Assembly (NCBI GenBank): GCA_023460055.1
Contig: JAEWRJ010000021.1
Location: forward strand, 1 to 23,338
Length of the DNA stretch: 23,338 bases
Origin: Bacillota bacterium
GTDB lineage: Bacteria > Bacillota > Clostridia > Christensenellales > Aristaeellaceae
Reading direction: 5' to 3'
In this document: positions 1 through 7,507 of the stretch, piece by piece
How positions within the stretch are numbered: position 1 is the first letter of the stretch
How the letters are laid out: every line of letters begins with the position of its first letter
Notes under the pieces: generated by a model
What the model saw: only the letters and a program-made list of their open reading frames with translations
What the model was told of the DNA's origin: nothing
The model's database searches: none
Position numbers and translations under genes: made by a program

Positions 1-231
1 GGGATATTCTCAGACATTGAGCCCCAGCTGATCGCGTGGAAGGAAAAAGGGATCACCGATGCCTCCAAGGCACGGCAGTTAATCGCCGCCCCGCCTTTGC
101 CGGGCCAGCGCAAGACGGGCAAGTCCGTATCCGCGCAGCAATACGGCCAGCGCGAATATACCGAGCAGGAACTGGCCGGCAGCGGGATCGCGGAGCTGCT
201 GAAGGAGGCTCAAAAGTATGATGAACCGTGA
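1..231 (+). CDS. DnaD-like primosome protein, C-terminal end (partial)
   Basis: Only the last 76 codons are in the window; the frame is open from base 1 and stops at TGA 229-231. The segment begins GIFSDIEPQLIAWKEKGI, which resembles the conserved helix and W-x(3)-GI signature at the end of DnaD domains. After it comes a basic and polar tail. DnaD/DnaB-type proteins of Firmicutes remodel DNA at origins and stalled forks and help recruit the DnaC-like loader and replicative helicase. The stop overlaps the next gene, a helicase loader, by 14 bp, which supports the assignment because these two genes are commonly adjacent. The start, the N-terminal winged-helix domain and the full length cannot be seen. 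Confidence 0.72.
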   Translation, partial: GIFSDIEPQLIAWKEKGITDASKARQLIAAPPLPGQRKTGKSVSAQQYGQREYTEQELAGSGIAELLKEAQKYDEP

Positions 232-1189
232 GATTCTTCTGAAGGCTTTAGCGGAAAAAAAGGCAGCGCGCGCCCGCAACGAACAGACAGAGGCGCAAAG
301 GCTTGATGAAGTCTGCGCCATATCCCCCAGGATAGCCCGTCTGATCAATGAGCGAAGGCAGGCTCTTTATTCCGGCCTTCGCGCCGCCTTAAACGGTATC
401 ATTCCTCAAAACATCGAGGAGGATACACGCCTGCGCAACGAGCAGATCACCAGTCTTTTAAGCGAATTGGGGTACGCGCAGGACTATCTCTCCCCCATAT
501 TCGACTGCGCCGACTGTGAGGATACCGGTTATACAGGAGAGGGTAAAAAAAAGCTGTGCGGCTGTGTCCGCCTGCGTTATCAGGAGCTATTGTCTGGCGA
601 TTGTTTTCTGGGCGAAACGCAGACCTTTGAAAACTTCGACGAGCGCATCCTGCCGGCTTTGCCGATGCCCGGACAGACCGTCAGCCAGAGAGCTTATACA
701 CGGGCCCTTCGGGATATCTGCGAGCGCTATGCCGACAGCCTGCCGGACAGCTCTCCCTTTAATCTGCTGCTCTACGGCGGCAGCGGCCTGGGAAAAACCT
801 ATCTCCTCCGCTCCATCGGCGTGAGGGCGACGCAAAGAGGCATGCAGGCCCTGTCGCTCAGCGCCAACGCGCTGCTCAACAGAATCCGTGCGCAGTACTT
901 TGCCAGAAACGGAGAAACGCCCGACGACAGCTATTTGCATGTCCCCCTGCTGCTGATCGACGATCTGGGGACAGAACCGCTGTGGGAAGGCATCACGGTG
1001 GAGCAGCTGTTCGCGCTGATCGAGCACAGGCTAAGCAGCGGGCTGCCTACCGTGATCAGCACCAACCTCAGCCTGACAGAATTGAAAAGCCGCTATACGG
1101 AGCGGCTGATGTCCCGCCTTTCCGACGAGCGGATGTGGAAAAAGCTCGCCTTTTTGGGCGATGATCTGCGTTTGAAGCGCAATACGTAG
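218..1189 (+). CDS. DnaC/DnaI-like AAA+ replicative helicase loader
   Basis: A 323-residue ATP-binding protein expected to load the replicative helicase onto DNA. Residues 1-90 are a helical, charged N-terminal region. Next is a cysteine cluster, C97-x2-C100-x13-C114-x-C116, which looks like the zinc-binding site found in DnaI-type loaders. The AAA+ core follows, with Walker A GGSGLGKT (187-194) and Walker B LLLIDD (244-249). Near the C-terminus STNLSLTELKSRYTERLMSR carries the expected sensor I and arginine-finger region. The ATG at 218 is preferred because GGAGG (204-208) lies 9 bases upstream; the ATG at 221 is the alternative. It overlaps the DnaD-like gene and is probably translationally coupled to it. 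Its stop is one base from that of the opposing recG. Confidence 0.88.
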   Translation: MMNREILLKALAEKKAARARNEQTEAQRLDEVCAISPRIARLINERRQALYSGLRAALNGIIPQNIEEDTRLRNEQITSLLSELGYAQDYLSPIFDCADCEDTGYTGEGKKKLCGCVRLRYQELLSGDCFLGETQTFENFDERILPALPMPGQTVSQRAYTRALRDICERYADSLPDSSPFNLLLYGGSGLGKTYLLRSIGVRATQRGMQALSLSANALLNRIRAQYFARNGETPDDSYLHVPLLLIDDLGTEPLWEGITVEQLFALIEHRLSSGLPTVISTNLSLTELKSRYTERLMSRLSDERMWKKLAFLGDDLRLKRNT

Positions 1190-1190
1190 A

Positions 1191-3194
1191 TTAATTGAGA
1201 GCAATATCCTTCAGAGCCCGTTCATAGCGCTTGAGCGCTCGCGCCTTCAAAGCCCGCGCTTCCCCGTGAAGTCCCTCCTGCTCAAACAGCATGGCGGCGG
1301 CCTCGCGGGTTTCTTCTATCAGGAGCATATCCTCCACGCCAAAGCCGTCGGGCGACAGGCGGCCGCTCTGCCTGGTCCCCAGAAAATCGCCAGGGCCGCG
1401 CAGCTCAAGATCCTTCTGGGCGACAACAAAACCATCGTTGGTGGCGCACAGCGTCTGCAGCCGCTCATTGTTCTCCCCCATCAGGAAGCACCAGCTCTCA
1501 GCAAGGCCGCGGCCCACCCGCCCTCGCAGCTGGTGCAGCTGCGACAGGCCGAACCGGTCAGCGTTTTCTATGACCATGACAGTGGCGCGCGGCACATTGA
1601 CCCCGACCTCAATTACGGTGGTCGCGACCAGCACGCTGATCTCACCCCGCGAAAAAGCGGAGATGACCGCCTCCTTCTCATCACGCGGCTGAGCGCCCCA
1701 GGTCAGTCCCAAAGACAGACCCTTAAGCGGCCCTTCGCGCAGCCGCTCATACATATCCTGCGCGTTTTCGGCCTCGATGGCCTCGCTTTCCGATACCAAA
1801 GGACAGACCAGATAAGCCTGGCAGCCCTGCGCCACCTCGTTCCTGATAAAGCGATACATATCCTCCCGCTTCTTCTCTGACACCACACGCGTCTTCACAG
1901 GCCTTCGGCCGGGCGGCAGCTCATCCACCACTGATATATCCAGATCGCCGTACAGCATCAGCGCCAGCGTGCGCGGGATAGGTGTAGCCGACATGACAAG
2001 CACATGGGGCTCCTGCCCATCCTGTGCCTTTTCGCTGAGCCTTTTTCTTTGCCTGACGCCAAAGCGGTGCTGCTCATCGGTAATAACCAGCGCCAGATCC
2101 TTATACACGACCCCTTCGCTGAACAGCGCCTGTGTGCCGATCACCAGATCCCATTCGCCCGAAGATATCTGCCTGACCGCCTCCCGCCGATCGGCTGCTT
2201 TCATGCCGCCAAGCAACAGCCCGCAGCGGATGCCGAGAGGTTCAAGCAGAAGCCTGGCGCTTTCCAGATGCTGTCTGGCCAGTATCTCCGTAGGCGCCAT
2301 CAGGGCTGTCTGATGGCCTGCTTTGGCCGTCAGGCAAGACGCCGCCAGCGCGATGGCGGTCTTGCCGCTGCCCACATCTCCCTGCACCAGCCTGCGCATG
2401 GCCCGGCCTCCTTCGAGGTCAGACATGATCTGATCAAGCACCTTGGTTTGCGCGGCTGTCGGATTGAACCCCGTCTGCCGCCAGAAGGCCTCCATCAGCC
2501 CCTCATCTCTTCCCACCCTGACACCGGAGCGCGCTTCACCCCGCAGGCTTCGCAGCGCAAGCTGATAGAGCAGGAGGTTTTCAAAAGCAACGCGGCGCTT
2601 GGCGCGCTTTAACGCAAGGGGATCGGCCGGCCTGTGCACCTCCCTGAGCGCTTCATGCAATCCGCACAGATCCCAAAGCGCAAGAAGGCTCCCTGGCATC
2701 GTCTCCGGGCAGAGCACGGCCAGATCCGGGAGCAGCTGATCGACCAGCCCCGAAAACACACTGCCAGATACGCTGCCGACAGGCGCGTACTGGGGAATGA
2801 TCCCCCGCTCCTTGATCACTTTGGGGCTTGACAGTGTCAGGCGGCCCTTCACCATTTCCGGTCTGCCATAAAAAATCGCAGAGTCGCCGTTTTTGTATTG
2901 ATGGCGCGTCCAGGGCTGGTTGAACCAGACAACGCGGATAGAGCCCGTTTCATCCTCAGCCTCGGCCGTTACCATGCTCATGCCCTTCATATAGCGGAGG
3001 GTCGGCGCTCCCAGGAAGCTCAGCGAGAAGCACACCGCTTTGCCGGGAACCGCGTTTGCCACAGGCGTATCCCTTGTACTGTCGATGTAGCCGCCCGGAA
3101 AGCGCCACAGCAGATCGGCGGGCGTATAGATACCGGCTTCATTCAGGGCTTCAAGGCGTTTTGGCCCCAGGCCCTTGATCTGCTTGATCTCCAT
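1191..3194 (-). CDS. recG: ATP-dependent DNA helicase RecG
   Basis: A 667-residue superfamily 2 helicase, close to the usual RecG length. RecG reverses stalled replication forks and drives branch migration of Holliday junctions and D- or R-loops. It starts with a helix-hairpin-helix-like segment IKGLGPKRLEALNEAGI. An OB-fold wedge domain (about 50-170) comes next, then the helicase core. The core shows Walker A GDVGSGKT (272-279), a DEQH box (373-376) in TDEQHRFG, motif III SATPIPRTLAL, and motif VI QLRGRVGRG near the C-terminus. The ATG at 3194 is preceded by GGAGGA at a 9-base gap. It is the last gene of a yloU-yloV-recG unit, an order also known from Bacillus (there with serine dehydratase genes in between). 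A weak hairpin separates it from yloV. It converges on dnaC with one base between stop codons. Confidence 0.97.
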   Translation of the reverse strand: MEIKQIKGLGPKRLEALNEAGIYTPADLLWRFPGGYIDSTRDTPVANAVPGKAVCFSLSFLGAPTLRYMKGMSMVTAEAEDETGSIRVVWFNQPWTRHQYKNGDSAIFYGRPEMVKGRLTLSSPKVIKERGIIPQYAPVGSVSGSVFSGLVDQLLPDLAVLCPETMPGSLLALWDLCGLHEALREVHRPADPLALKRAKRRVAFENLLLYQLALRSLRGEARSGVRVGRDEGLMEAFWRQTGFNPTAAQTKVLDQIMSDLEGGRAMRRLVQGDVGSGKTAIALAASCLTAKAGHQTALMAPTEILARQHLESARLLLEPLGIRCGLLLGGMKAADRREAVRQISSGEWDLVIGTQALFSEGVVYKDLALVITDEQHRFGVRQRKRLSEKAQDGQEPHVLVMSATPIPRTLALMLYGDLDISVVDELPPGRRPVKTRVVSEKKREDMYRFIRNEVAQGCQAYLVCPLVSESEAIEAENAQDMYERLREGPLKGLSLGLTWGAQPRDEKEAVISAFSRGEISVLVATTVIEVGVNVPRATVMVIENADRFGLSQLHQLRGRVGRGLAESWCFLMGENNERLQTLCATNDGFVVAQKDLELRGPGDFLGTRQSGRLSPDGFGVEDMLLIEETREAAAMLFEQEGLHGEARALKARALKRYERALKDIALN

Positions 3195-3223
3195 CCCTCT
3201 GCTTCCTCCATGTGTGTATAAGA

Positions 3224-3256
3224 AAGGGGCCGTACGCCTTGGCGCAGCAGCCCCTT
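3224..3256 (-). terminator. Hairpin between yloV and recG (weak terminator or attenuator)
   Basis: On the minus strand, arms AAGGGGC and GCCCCTT pair perfectly over 7 bp. A smaller inner stem, TGCGC with GCGTA, can form in the loop. The tail after the stem is TCTTATAC, too poor in U for an efficient intrinsic terminator. It may only partly reduce read-through from yloV into recG, or may act as an mRNA processing or stabilising element. Confidence 0.35.
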
Positions 3257-3272
3257 GCCCGTGCTGTTTAGT

Positions 3273-4928
3273 CTATTCTACTGACAGCAGGTAATAATAC
3301 AGCGGCTGACCGCCGTTTTGCACCTCGACATCGCACATCGGATAGATCTCAGCGAGCTTTTCGCCCAGGGCTTCGGCGTCTTCAGGTTTTGTCCCGTCGC
3401 CGTAGTAAACGGTGATCAGCACATCATCATCCGTGACGATCTGGTTCATCAGCTCAAGCGCCGTTTTTTCAATGCTCAGGCCGTTCACTGTGACTTCGCC
3501 GTTGCGCAGACCGATGATACTGCCTTCCTTGATGTCCAGCTCCTCCATGTGCGTATCACGCACAGCGTAGGTGATCGTGCCGGTGCGCACGCGCTCGGCA
3601 GCCTCATTCATGCGGCTTTCATTATCCTCCGCCGAAAAATCAGGCTGGAAAGCCACGACAGCGGCCAGACCCATCGCCACGTTTTTGGTCGGCAGGACAA
3701 CGATGTTTTTGTCAGACAGCAGGGCAACCTGCTGAGCCGCCAGGATCACATTGCCGTTATTGGGCAGCATAAAGATGGTCTTGGCGTTAATGCCTTCCAC
3801 TGCCTTGGCAAGGTCCTCAATGCTGGGGTTCATGGTCTGCCCGCCCTCAACGACGGCGTCAACGCCCAGATCCTTGAAAATGCTGGAAAAACCGGCTCCC
3901 AGCGAGACAGACACCATGCCGAAATCCTTGGGCTCGGCCTGCGCGCTCTCCTCAGCCTTCTTGGCGTCATTATCACGGCGCTGCTGAATCATGTTGTCGA
4001 TCTTGATGCCCGCCAGCTCGCCCAGCATCAGCCCGTACTGGAGGGCTTTGCCCGGATCGTTCGTGTGAACATGCACCTTGAGCACGGCGTTATCGCCCAC
4101 CACCAGCACGCAGTCACCGATGCGGCTCAGCTTGCGGCGGAAGGTGTCAATTTCCGTATCTGTCAGCGTGTTATAGGGATTCTGGACAAAATATTCTGTG
4201 CAATAGGCAAACTTAATCTCTTCCAGGCTCTCGTGGTCGTCCGCGAACACTTCCTCATGCGAAGCGTCCTTTGACATCTCGATCACGGTATCCTCGATAT
4301 ACTCGCCCTTGAAAGCGGTATAGTAGCCGGCGTATACAATCAAAAGGCCGCGTCCGCCCGCGTCGATCACCCCTGCCGCCTTCAGCTGGGGCAGCATCTC
4401 CTGGGTCTTTGCCAGGATGATCTCGCCGGATGAAAGGATGGTGCGGAACAGCGCGTCAAAATTATCCGGTTCCCGCTCAGCCTGCGCGATCGCGTCATCC
4501 GCTACCACCCGGGCGACCGTCAGGATGGTGCCTTCTTTGGGCTTCATAACAGCCTTATAGGCTGTATCCGCGCCGTTTTTCAAGGCCGCGGCAAACTGCC
4601 GGGGCGTAATGGGTTCTTCAAGACCTTCCAGGGATTTTGAAAAACCGCGGTACAACTGGGAGAGGATAACCCCTGAGTTGCCCCGCGCGCCGCGCAGCGC
4701 CCCCTTGGCCACCGCGCCCACCGCCTCGCCGACGGTAATATTCTCTTTGCCGTTAAGCTCCCTGACCGCTGAGATCATGGTCATGGACATATTTGTCCCC
4801 GTATCGCCGTCAGGCACCGGAAACACATTGAGTTGGTTGACCGCCTCCCTGTTTTTATCCAACAGGGCCGACCCCGCGTTGACCATCTCACGAAACAAGA
4901 GGGCGTCTATCGCCTTAATCTCTGACAA
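3273..4928 (-). CDS. yloV: DAK2-domain protein YloV, FakA-like fatty acid kinase subunit
   Basis: A 551-residue protein of the YloV/FakA family. FakA phosphorylates fatty acids held by a FakB (DegV-family) partner, which lets exogenous fatty acids enter phospholipid synthesis. The N-terminal DhaL/DAK2 kinase domain carries the metal-nucleotide motif NVFPVPDGDTGTNMS with D40 and D42. ARGNSGVILSQL and GGRGLLIVYAGY follow. The middle and C-terminal regions (about 230-551) match the FakA-type extension thought to bind FakB. The start is TTG at 4928, supported by GGAGGA 8 bases upstream. It lies 27 bp after yloU in the same operon. A FakB-like DegV gene is also in this window at 21812-22678. The family is certain; the fatty-acid substrate is inferred from homologues. 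Confidence 0.9.
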   Translation of the reverse strand: MSEIKAIDALLFREMVNAGSALLDKNREAVNQLNVFPVPDGDTGTNMSMTMISAVRELNGKENITVGEAVGAVAKGALRGARGNSGVILSQLYRGFSKSLEGLEEPITPRQFAAALKNGADTAYKAVMKPKEGTILTVARVVADDAIAQAEREPDNFDALFRTILSSGEIILAKTQEMLPQLKAAGVIDAGGRGLLIVYAGYYTAFKGEYIEDTVIEMSKDASHEEVFADDHESLEEIKFAYCTEYFVQNPYNTLTDTEIDTFRRKLSRIGDCVLVVGDNAVLKVHVHTNDPGKALQYGLMLGELAGIKIDNMIQQRRDNDAKKAEESAQAEPKDFGMVSVSLGAGFSSIFKDLGVDAVVEGGQTMNPSIEDLAKAVEGINAKTIFMLPNNGNVILAAQQVALLSDKNIVVLPTKNVAMGLAAVVAFQPDFSAEDNESRMNEAAERVRTGTITYAVRDTHMEELDIKEGSIIGLRNGEVTVNGLSIEKTALELMNQIVTDDDVLITVYYGDGTKPEDAEALGEKLAEIYPMCDVEVQNGGQPLYYYLLSVE

Positions 4929-4955
4929 ATCTGCTATCCTCCGTTAAAGGTCCGC

Positions 4956-5306
4956 TCAGACCCGAATGCCTTCAACCGTGATATTCACGTTTCGAACCTT
5001 TACGCCGGTCATGCTCTCAAGTTTATACTTGACAACTTCCTTGATCGACTCGCAGACGGCTGTCATGGAGATACCGTATTCCACGACGATATACAGGTCG
5101 ACGTCGATCATATCCTCCACCAAGCGGATCTGCACGCCTTTGCTGAGGTTTTCACGCCCCAGCCATTCGACAATGCCGTCCTTGGCCCGTTTGGATGACA
5201 TGGCGACAATGCCATAGCTTTCAAGCGCGGCGTAGCCGACAACCTTGAGCATGACATCCTCAGAAATGAAGATCGTCCCTATATCATTCTTGATTTTATA
5301 TTCCAT
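4956..5306 (-). CDS. yloU: Asp23/Gls24 family protein YloU
   Basis: A 116-residue protein of the Asp23/Gls24 (DUF322) family. The typical pattern is present: DIGTIFISEDVMLKVVGYAA at the start, then GIVAM, then VDLYIVVEYGISMTAVCESI and MTGVKVRNVNITVEGIRV at the end. These small alpha-beta proteins are linked to envelope stress and the membrane surface, but YloU has no established biochemical activity. It lacks a signal peptide or transmembrane segment. A strong site, GGGAGGT, lies 8 bases before the ATG. It is the first gene of the yloU-yloV-recG unit and has two promoter-like elements upstream. The yloU-yloV pairing is highly conserved in Firmicutes, so a role near fatty-acid or envelope homeostasis is a fair inference. 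Confidence 0.93.
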   Translation of the reverse strand: MEYKIKNDIGTIFISEDVMLKVVGYAALESYGIVAMSSKRAKDGIVEWLGRENLSKGVQIRLVEDMIDVDLYIVVEYGISMTAVCESIKEVVKYKLESMTGVKVRNVNITVEGIRV

Positions 5307-5350
5307 GCGGAGAAACCTCCCTTTCCGGAACTATGCGCCGGACACATCTT

Positions 5351-5379
5351 AGTATACAGGCTTTGATGTTTCAACGCAA
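5351..5379 (-). promoter_or_regulatory. Proximal sigma-A-type promoter of yloU
   Basis: On the minus strand, -35 TTGCGT (5374-5379), 17-bp spacer, -10 TATACT (5351-5356). The predicted transcript starts near 5344, giving a leader of about 38 nt. The -10 matches consensus at five of six positions; the -35 is weaker. Confidence 0.55.
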
Positions 5380-5443
5380 CCGAAAGCCACCCATAACCAC
5401 GGCTTGGCGCGGCGGCAGTACGCAGCAGCGCTCCACCAAGGAG

Positions 5444-5472
5444 ATTATATCCAAAACAGAAGCTTTCATCAA
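5444..5472 (-). promoter_or_regulatory. Distal sigma-A-type promoter upstream of yloU
   Basis: On the minus strand, -35 TTGATG (5467-5472), 17-bp spacer, consensus -10 TATAAT (5444-5449). The predicted start is near 5437, giving a leader of about 130 nt before yloU. No convincing gene lies in the leader; a 21-codon GTG-started reading frame there has no good ribosome site. It begins only 13 bp after the transpeptidase stop codon. Confidence 0.55.
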
Positions 5473-5484
5473 GCGCGGCGGCTG

Positions 5485-7326
5485 TCAGAAGCCGTTTTCA
5501 CGGTTGATGGCATCAATTTCCGTACGGCGCAGCGGCGGATTGCAGTGCTTGCAGGGGGTCAGTTTTGAAAATTCCGGGTCTTCCAGCCGGTCATAGGTCA
5601 GATCGCCCTTGAGCGGCAAATATCTGTCCTTGATGCTGGGGCATTTCTGATCCAGATGATAGTACTGGCCGCCGTTGGGATTAAAGTACAGCGCCAGGTC
5701 ATCCGGCGGCACCTCGCGGTAGCGGCCGGTGTCATCCCAGACCAGCACCTTGGTGTTTACCTTGATGTTGGTCCACAGCCAGGTCATGTTGACACCGTCA
5801 TCATTATTCTTCCTCTGCACGCGGATGCAGCCATGGCTGGCCTTTTCGCCCAGCACGCGCTCCTGGCTGGAGTAGTCCCGGTAGCCTGTTGTTTCGTTGA
5901 CGATATAAGGCACTTCATGGATCAGGGTGCCGCCGTCTATGCGCATGCCCATGCCGCAGACCAGGTTGCCCGCCATAAAATCACCCACCCGGCTGACCAT
6001 CAGGAATTCGCCTGAGGGCGTTTCGTTCCAGGGCTGCTGGCTGGTAGGCTTGCCGGTTGATACGATCAGCGTAGTGAACAGCTTGCCGTCCTTGAAGACA
6101 TACATTTCCTGTTTCAGTTTATCAACGAGGATACCGTAATCATCGCGCGGGGTGACGGTTTTGAGGGCGCTTGTTTCCACGTAACCCCGCATGAGCTCAT
6201 CCGTCTCGCCGTAGCCTCGGCGGGTACGGTTATTGGGCCCGTAGCTTGAGTTATAGGTTTCGACCAGCGACCACCCGCTGTCGAGGGTCTCTATCACATG
6301 CACGCCATGGGATACAAAGGTGATCTCGCCGACGATATTGTCCCTTGAACTGTCCTTATCCGGCGTTTTACGCAGCTTGTAGGTCTCCCGCTGATCGCCG
6401 CCCTCAACGACGGTGATTGGCTGCATCATCACCTGCCAGATCCTCTCTTCATCCCACTCACCGACAGGCAGCTTCCAGTAGCTGCTGCCCCGGTCTTCAG
6501 CAGGTACCTGCTCCTGAGTAGGCACTTTATAGTGATCAGGCGCAGACGCGGGTTCCGGAGAAGTGACGGGCTGCGGTGAGGCTTCTTCGATCAGGGCAGC
6601 CGTGTCGATAACAACGGGAGCCGCAGGCTCATCTATCATGTTCTGTGTCTTGCCGGCTTTTACAGTCACGATCAGGTGATGCGGGTTGCTTAAAAAGCCT
6701 CCTTCTTCCTCCAGCGTCAACGAGAGGGTCACCACGCCGGAAGGATCGGACAGGCCATCGTACAAGAGGCCGTCCCAGGGGATCAGAAGGCTGCCCTCAG
6801 GGACATCGGCGGTCAGAATGGGCCGCTTGAGGCCATCCGCTCCCGTCACGGTCAAGTGAAGCTTTCCGGCCATGCTGGCGAAGGCGCTGATGAACCATTC
6901 CTCGTTGCCGGCGGTCAATACAGAATCGCTCAGCGTCACCTCGGTCAGGCGCGGGCTCAGGGTGCCTGCTTTAAACGATTCGCGGACCTTTTCCCCTCCC
7001 TGCTCAAGGACCAGATAATAATCTCCCGCGGGGAGAAGGCCTCCCTCGCCCTCCAGCAGCTCACCGTCCCAGAATACATCATTATGGCCTTCTCTGGCCT
7101 GTATGCCATCAATGGCCGTACCCACCAGCCGGCCTTCCTTATCCTCCGCCAATAGGCGCGTTTCGCCGGCTCTGGGGCTGTGGAAAGATATCTTCACGGT
7201 CTTGCCGGGCCTGAACCCGGCGGGTATCTCTTCAAAACTTAAGCTTTCTCCCTGTGCCAGCACGCCGGACGGGGCACTCATAAGGGCAATGACGAGCAAA
7301 AGCGCTGCGATCTTTCTGCGGGTCAT
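5485..7326 (-). CDS. Secreted L,D-transpeptidase (YkuD) with Ig-like and SH3-like domains
   Basis: A 613-residue exported protein predicted to form 3-3 cross-links in peptidoglycan or attach proteins to it. It opens with a signal peptide (MTRRKIAALLLVIALMSAPSG). Two FlgD-type Ig-like repeats come next, marked by VFWDGELLEGEGGLLPAGDYYL and IPWDGLLYDGLSDPSG. A Pro-rich linker and an SH3-like segment ending in RGYVETSALKTV precede the YkuD domain, whose active site SHGCIRV has catalytic Cys at about 500. The C-terminus has an unusual tail, C-P-S-I ... P-C-x-x-C-N-P-P, that looks like a small metal-binding or disulphide module. The ATG at 7326 is chosen because AAAGGAG precedes it and it begins a proper signal peptide. 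An upstream in-frame ATG at 7389 falls inside the promoter. Confidence 0.9.
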   Translation of the reverse strand: MTRRKIAALLLVIALMSAPSGVLAQGESLSFEEIPAGFRPGKTVKISFHSPRAGETRLLAEDKEGRLVGTAIDGIQAREGHNDVFWDGELLEGEGGLLPAGDYYLVLEQGGEKVRESFKAGTLSPRLTEVTLSDSVLTAGNEEWFISAFASMAGKLHLTVTGADGLKRPILTADVPEGSLLIPWDGLLYDGLSDPSGVVTLSLTLEEEGGFLSNPHHLIVTVKAGKTQNMIDEPAAPVVIDTAALIEEASPQPVTSPEPASAPDHYKVPTQEQVPAEDRGSSYWKLPVGEWDEERIWQVMMQPITVVEGGDQRETYKLRKTPDKDSSRDNIVGEITFVSHGVHVIETLDSGWSLVETYNSSYGPNNRTRRGYGETDELMRGYVETSALKTVTPRDDYGILVDKLKQEMYVFKDGKLFTTLIVSTGKPTSQQPWNETPSGEFLMVSRVGDFMAGNLVCGMGMRIDGGTLIHEVPYIVNETTGYRDYSSQERVLGEKASHGCIRVQRKNNDDGVNMTWLWTNIKVNTKVLVWDDTGRYREVPPDDLALYFNPNGGQYYHLDQKCPSIKDRYLPLKGDLTYDRLEDPEFSKLTPCKHCNPPLRRTEIDAINRENGF

Positions 7327-7360
7327 GGTCTCTCCTTTGATCGGTAAAATAAACATCTTT

Positions 7361-7389
7361 ATCATATCAGAATAATTTATTACGAGCAA
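7361..7389 (-). promoter_or_regulatory. Extended -10 promoter of the L,D-transpeptidase gene
   Basis: On the minus strand, -35 TTGCTC (7384-7389), 17-bp spacer, extended -10 TG-A-TATGAT (TG at 7368-7369, hexamer 7361-7366). The predicted start is near 7354. This placement rules out the longer reading frame starting at 7389. Confidence 0.55.
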
Positions 7390-7453
7390 GTAACAAGTTG
7401 TAAACTCACTATTAACAACCGGCAGCTGTCCTGATCAATTTCCGCTCTGCGAT

Positions 7454-7482
7454 TTGTAAACGTTCTCAAGCTTCGCTATAAT
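7454..7482 (+). promoter_or_regulatory. Sigma-A-type promoter of the nuclease-SNF2 gene
   Basis: -35 TTGTAA (7454-7459), 17-bp spacer, consensus -10 TATAAT (7477-7482). The predicted start is near 7489, only about 19 nt before the ATG at 7508. The Shine-Dalgarno AAAGGGGGG lies directly downstream. It is divergent from the transpeptidase promoter. Confidence 0.65.
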
Positions 7483-7507
7483 ACAGATCAGTAAAAGGGG
7501 GGCGCGG

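Noticed and set aside
3318..4274. 318-residue open frame on the plus strand opposite yloV
   Set aside because: Rich in His, Val and Ala with no domain pattern; it mirrors the YloV codons and has no promoter or ribosome site.
5333..5596. 87-residue open frame on the plus strand over the yloU promoter region
   Set aside because: It runs from the intergenic interval into the antisense of the transpeptidase, has no good ribosome site and no recognisable features; the two minus-strand promoters explain the interval.
7327..7389. Longer N-terminus for the L,D-transpeptidase starting at 7389
   Set aside because: It would overlap the -35 and -10 boxes, and the ATG at 7326 has both a good ribosome site and a proper signal peptide.
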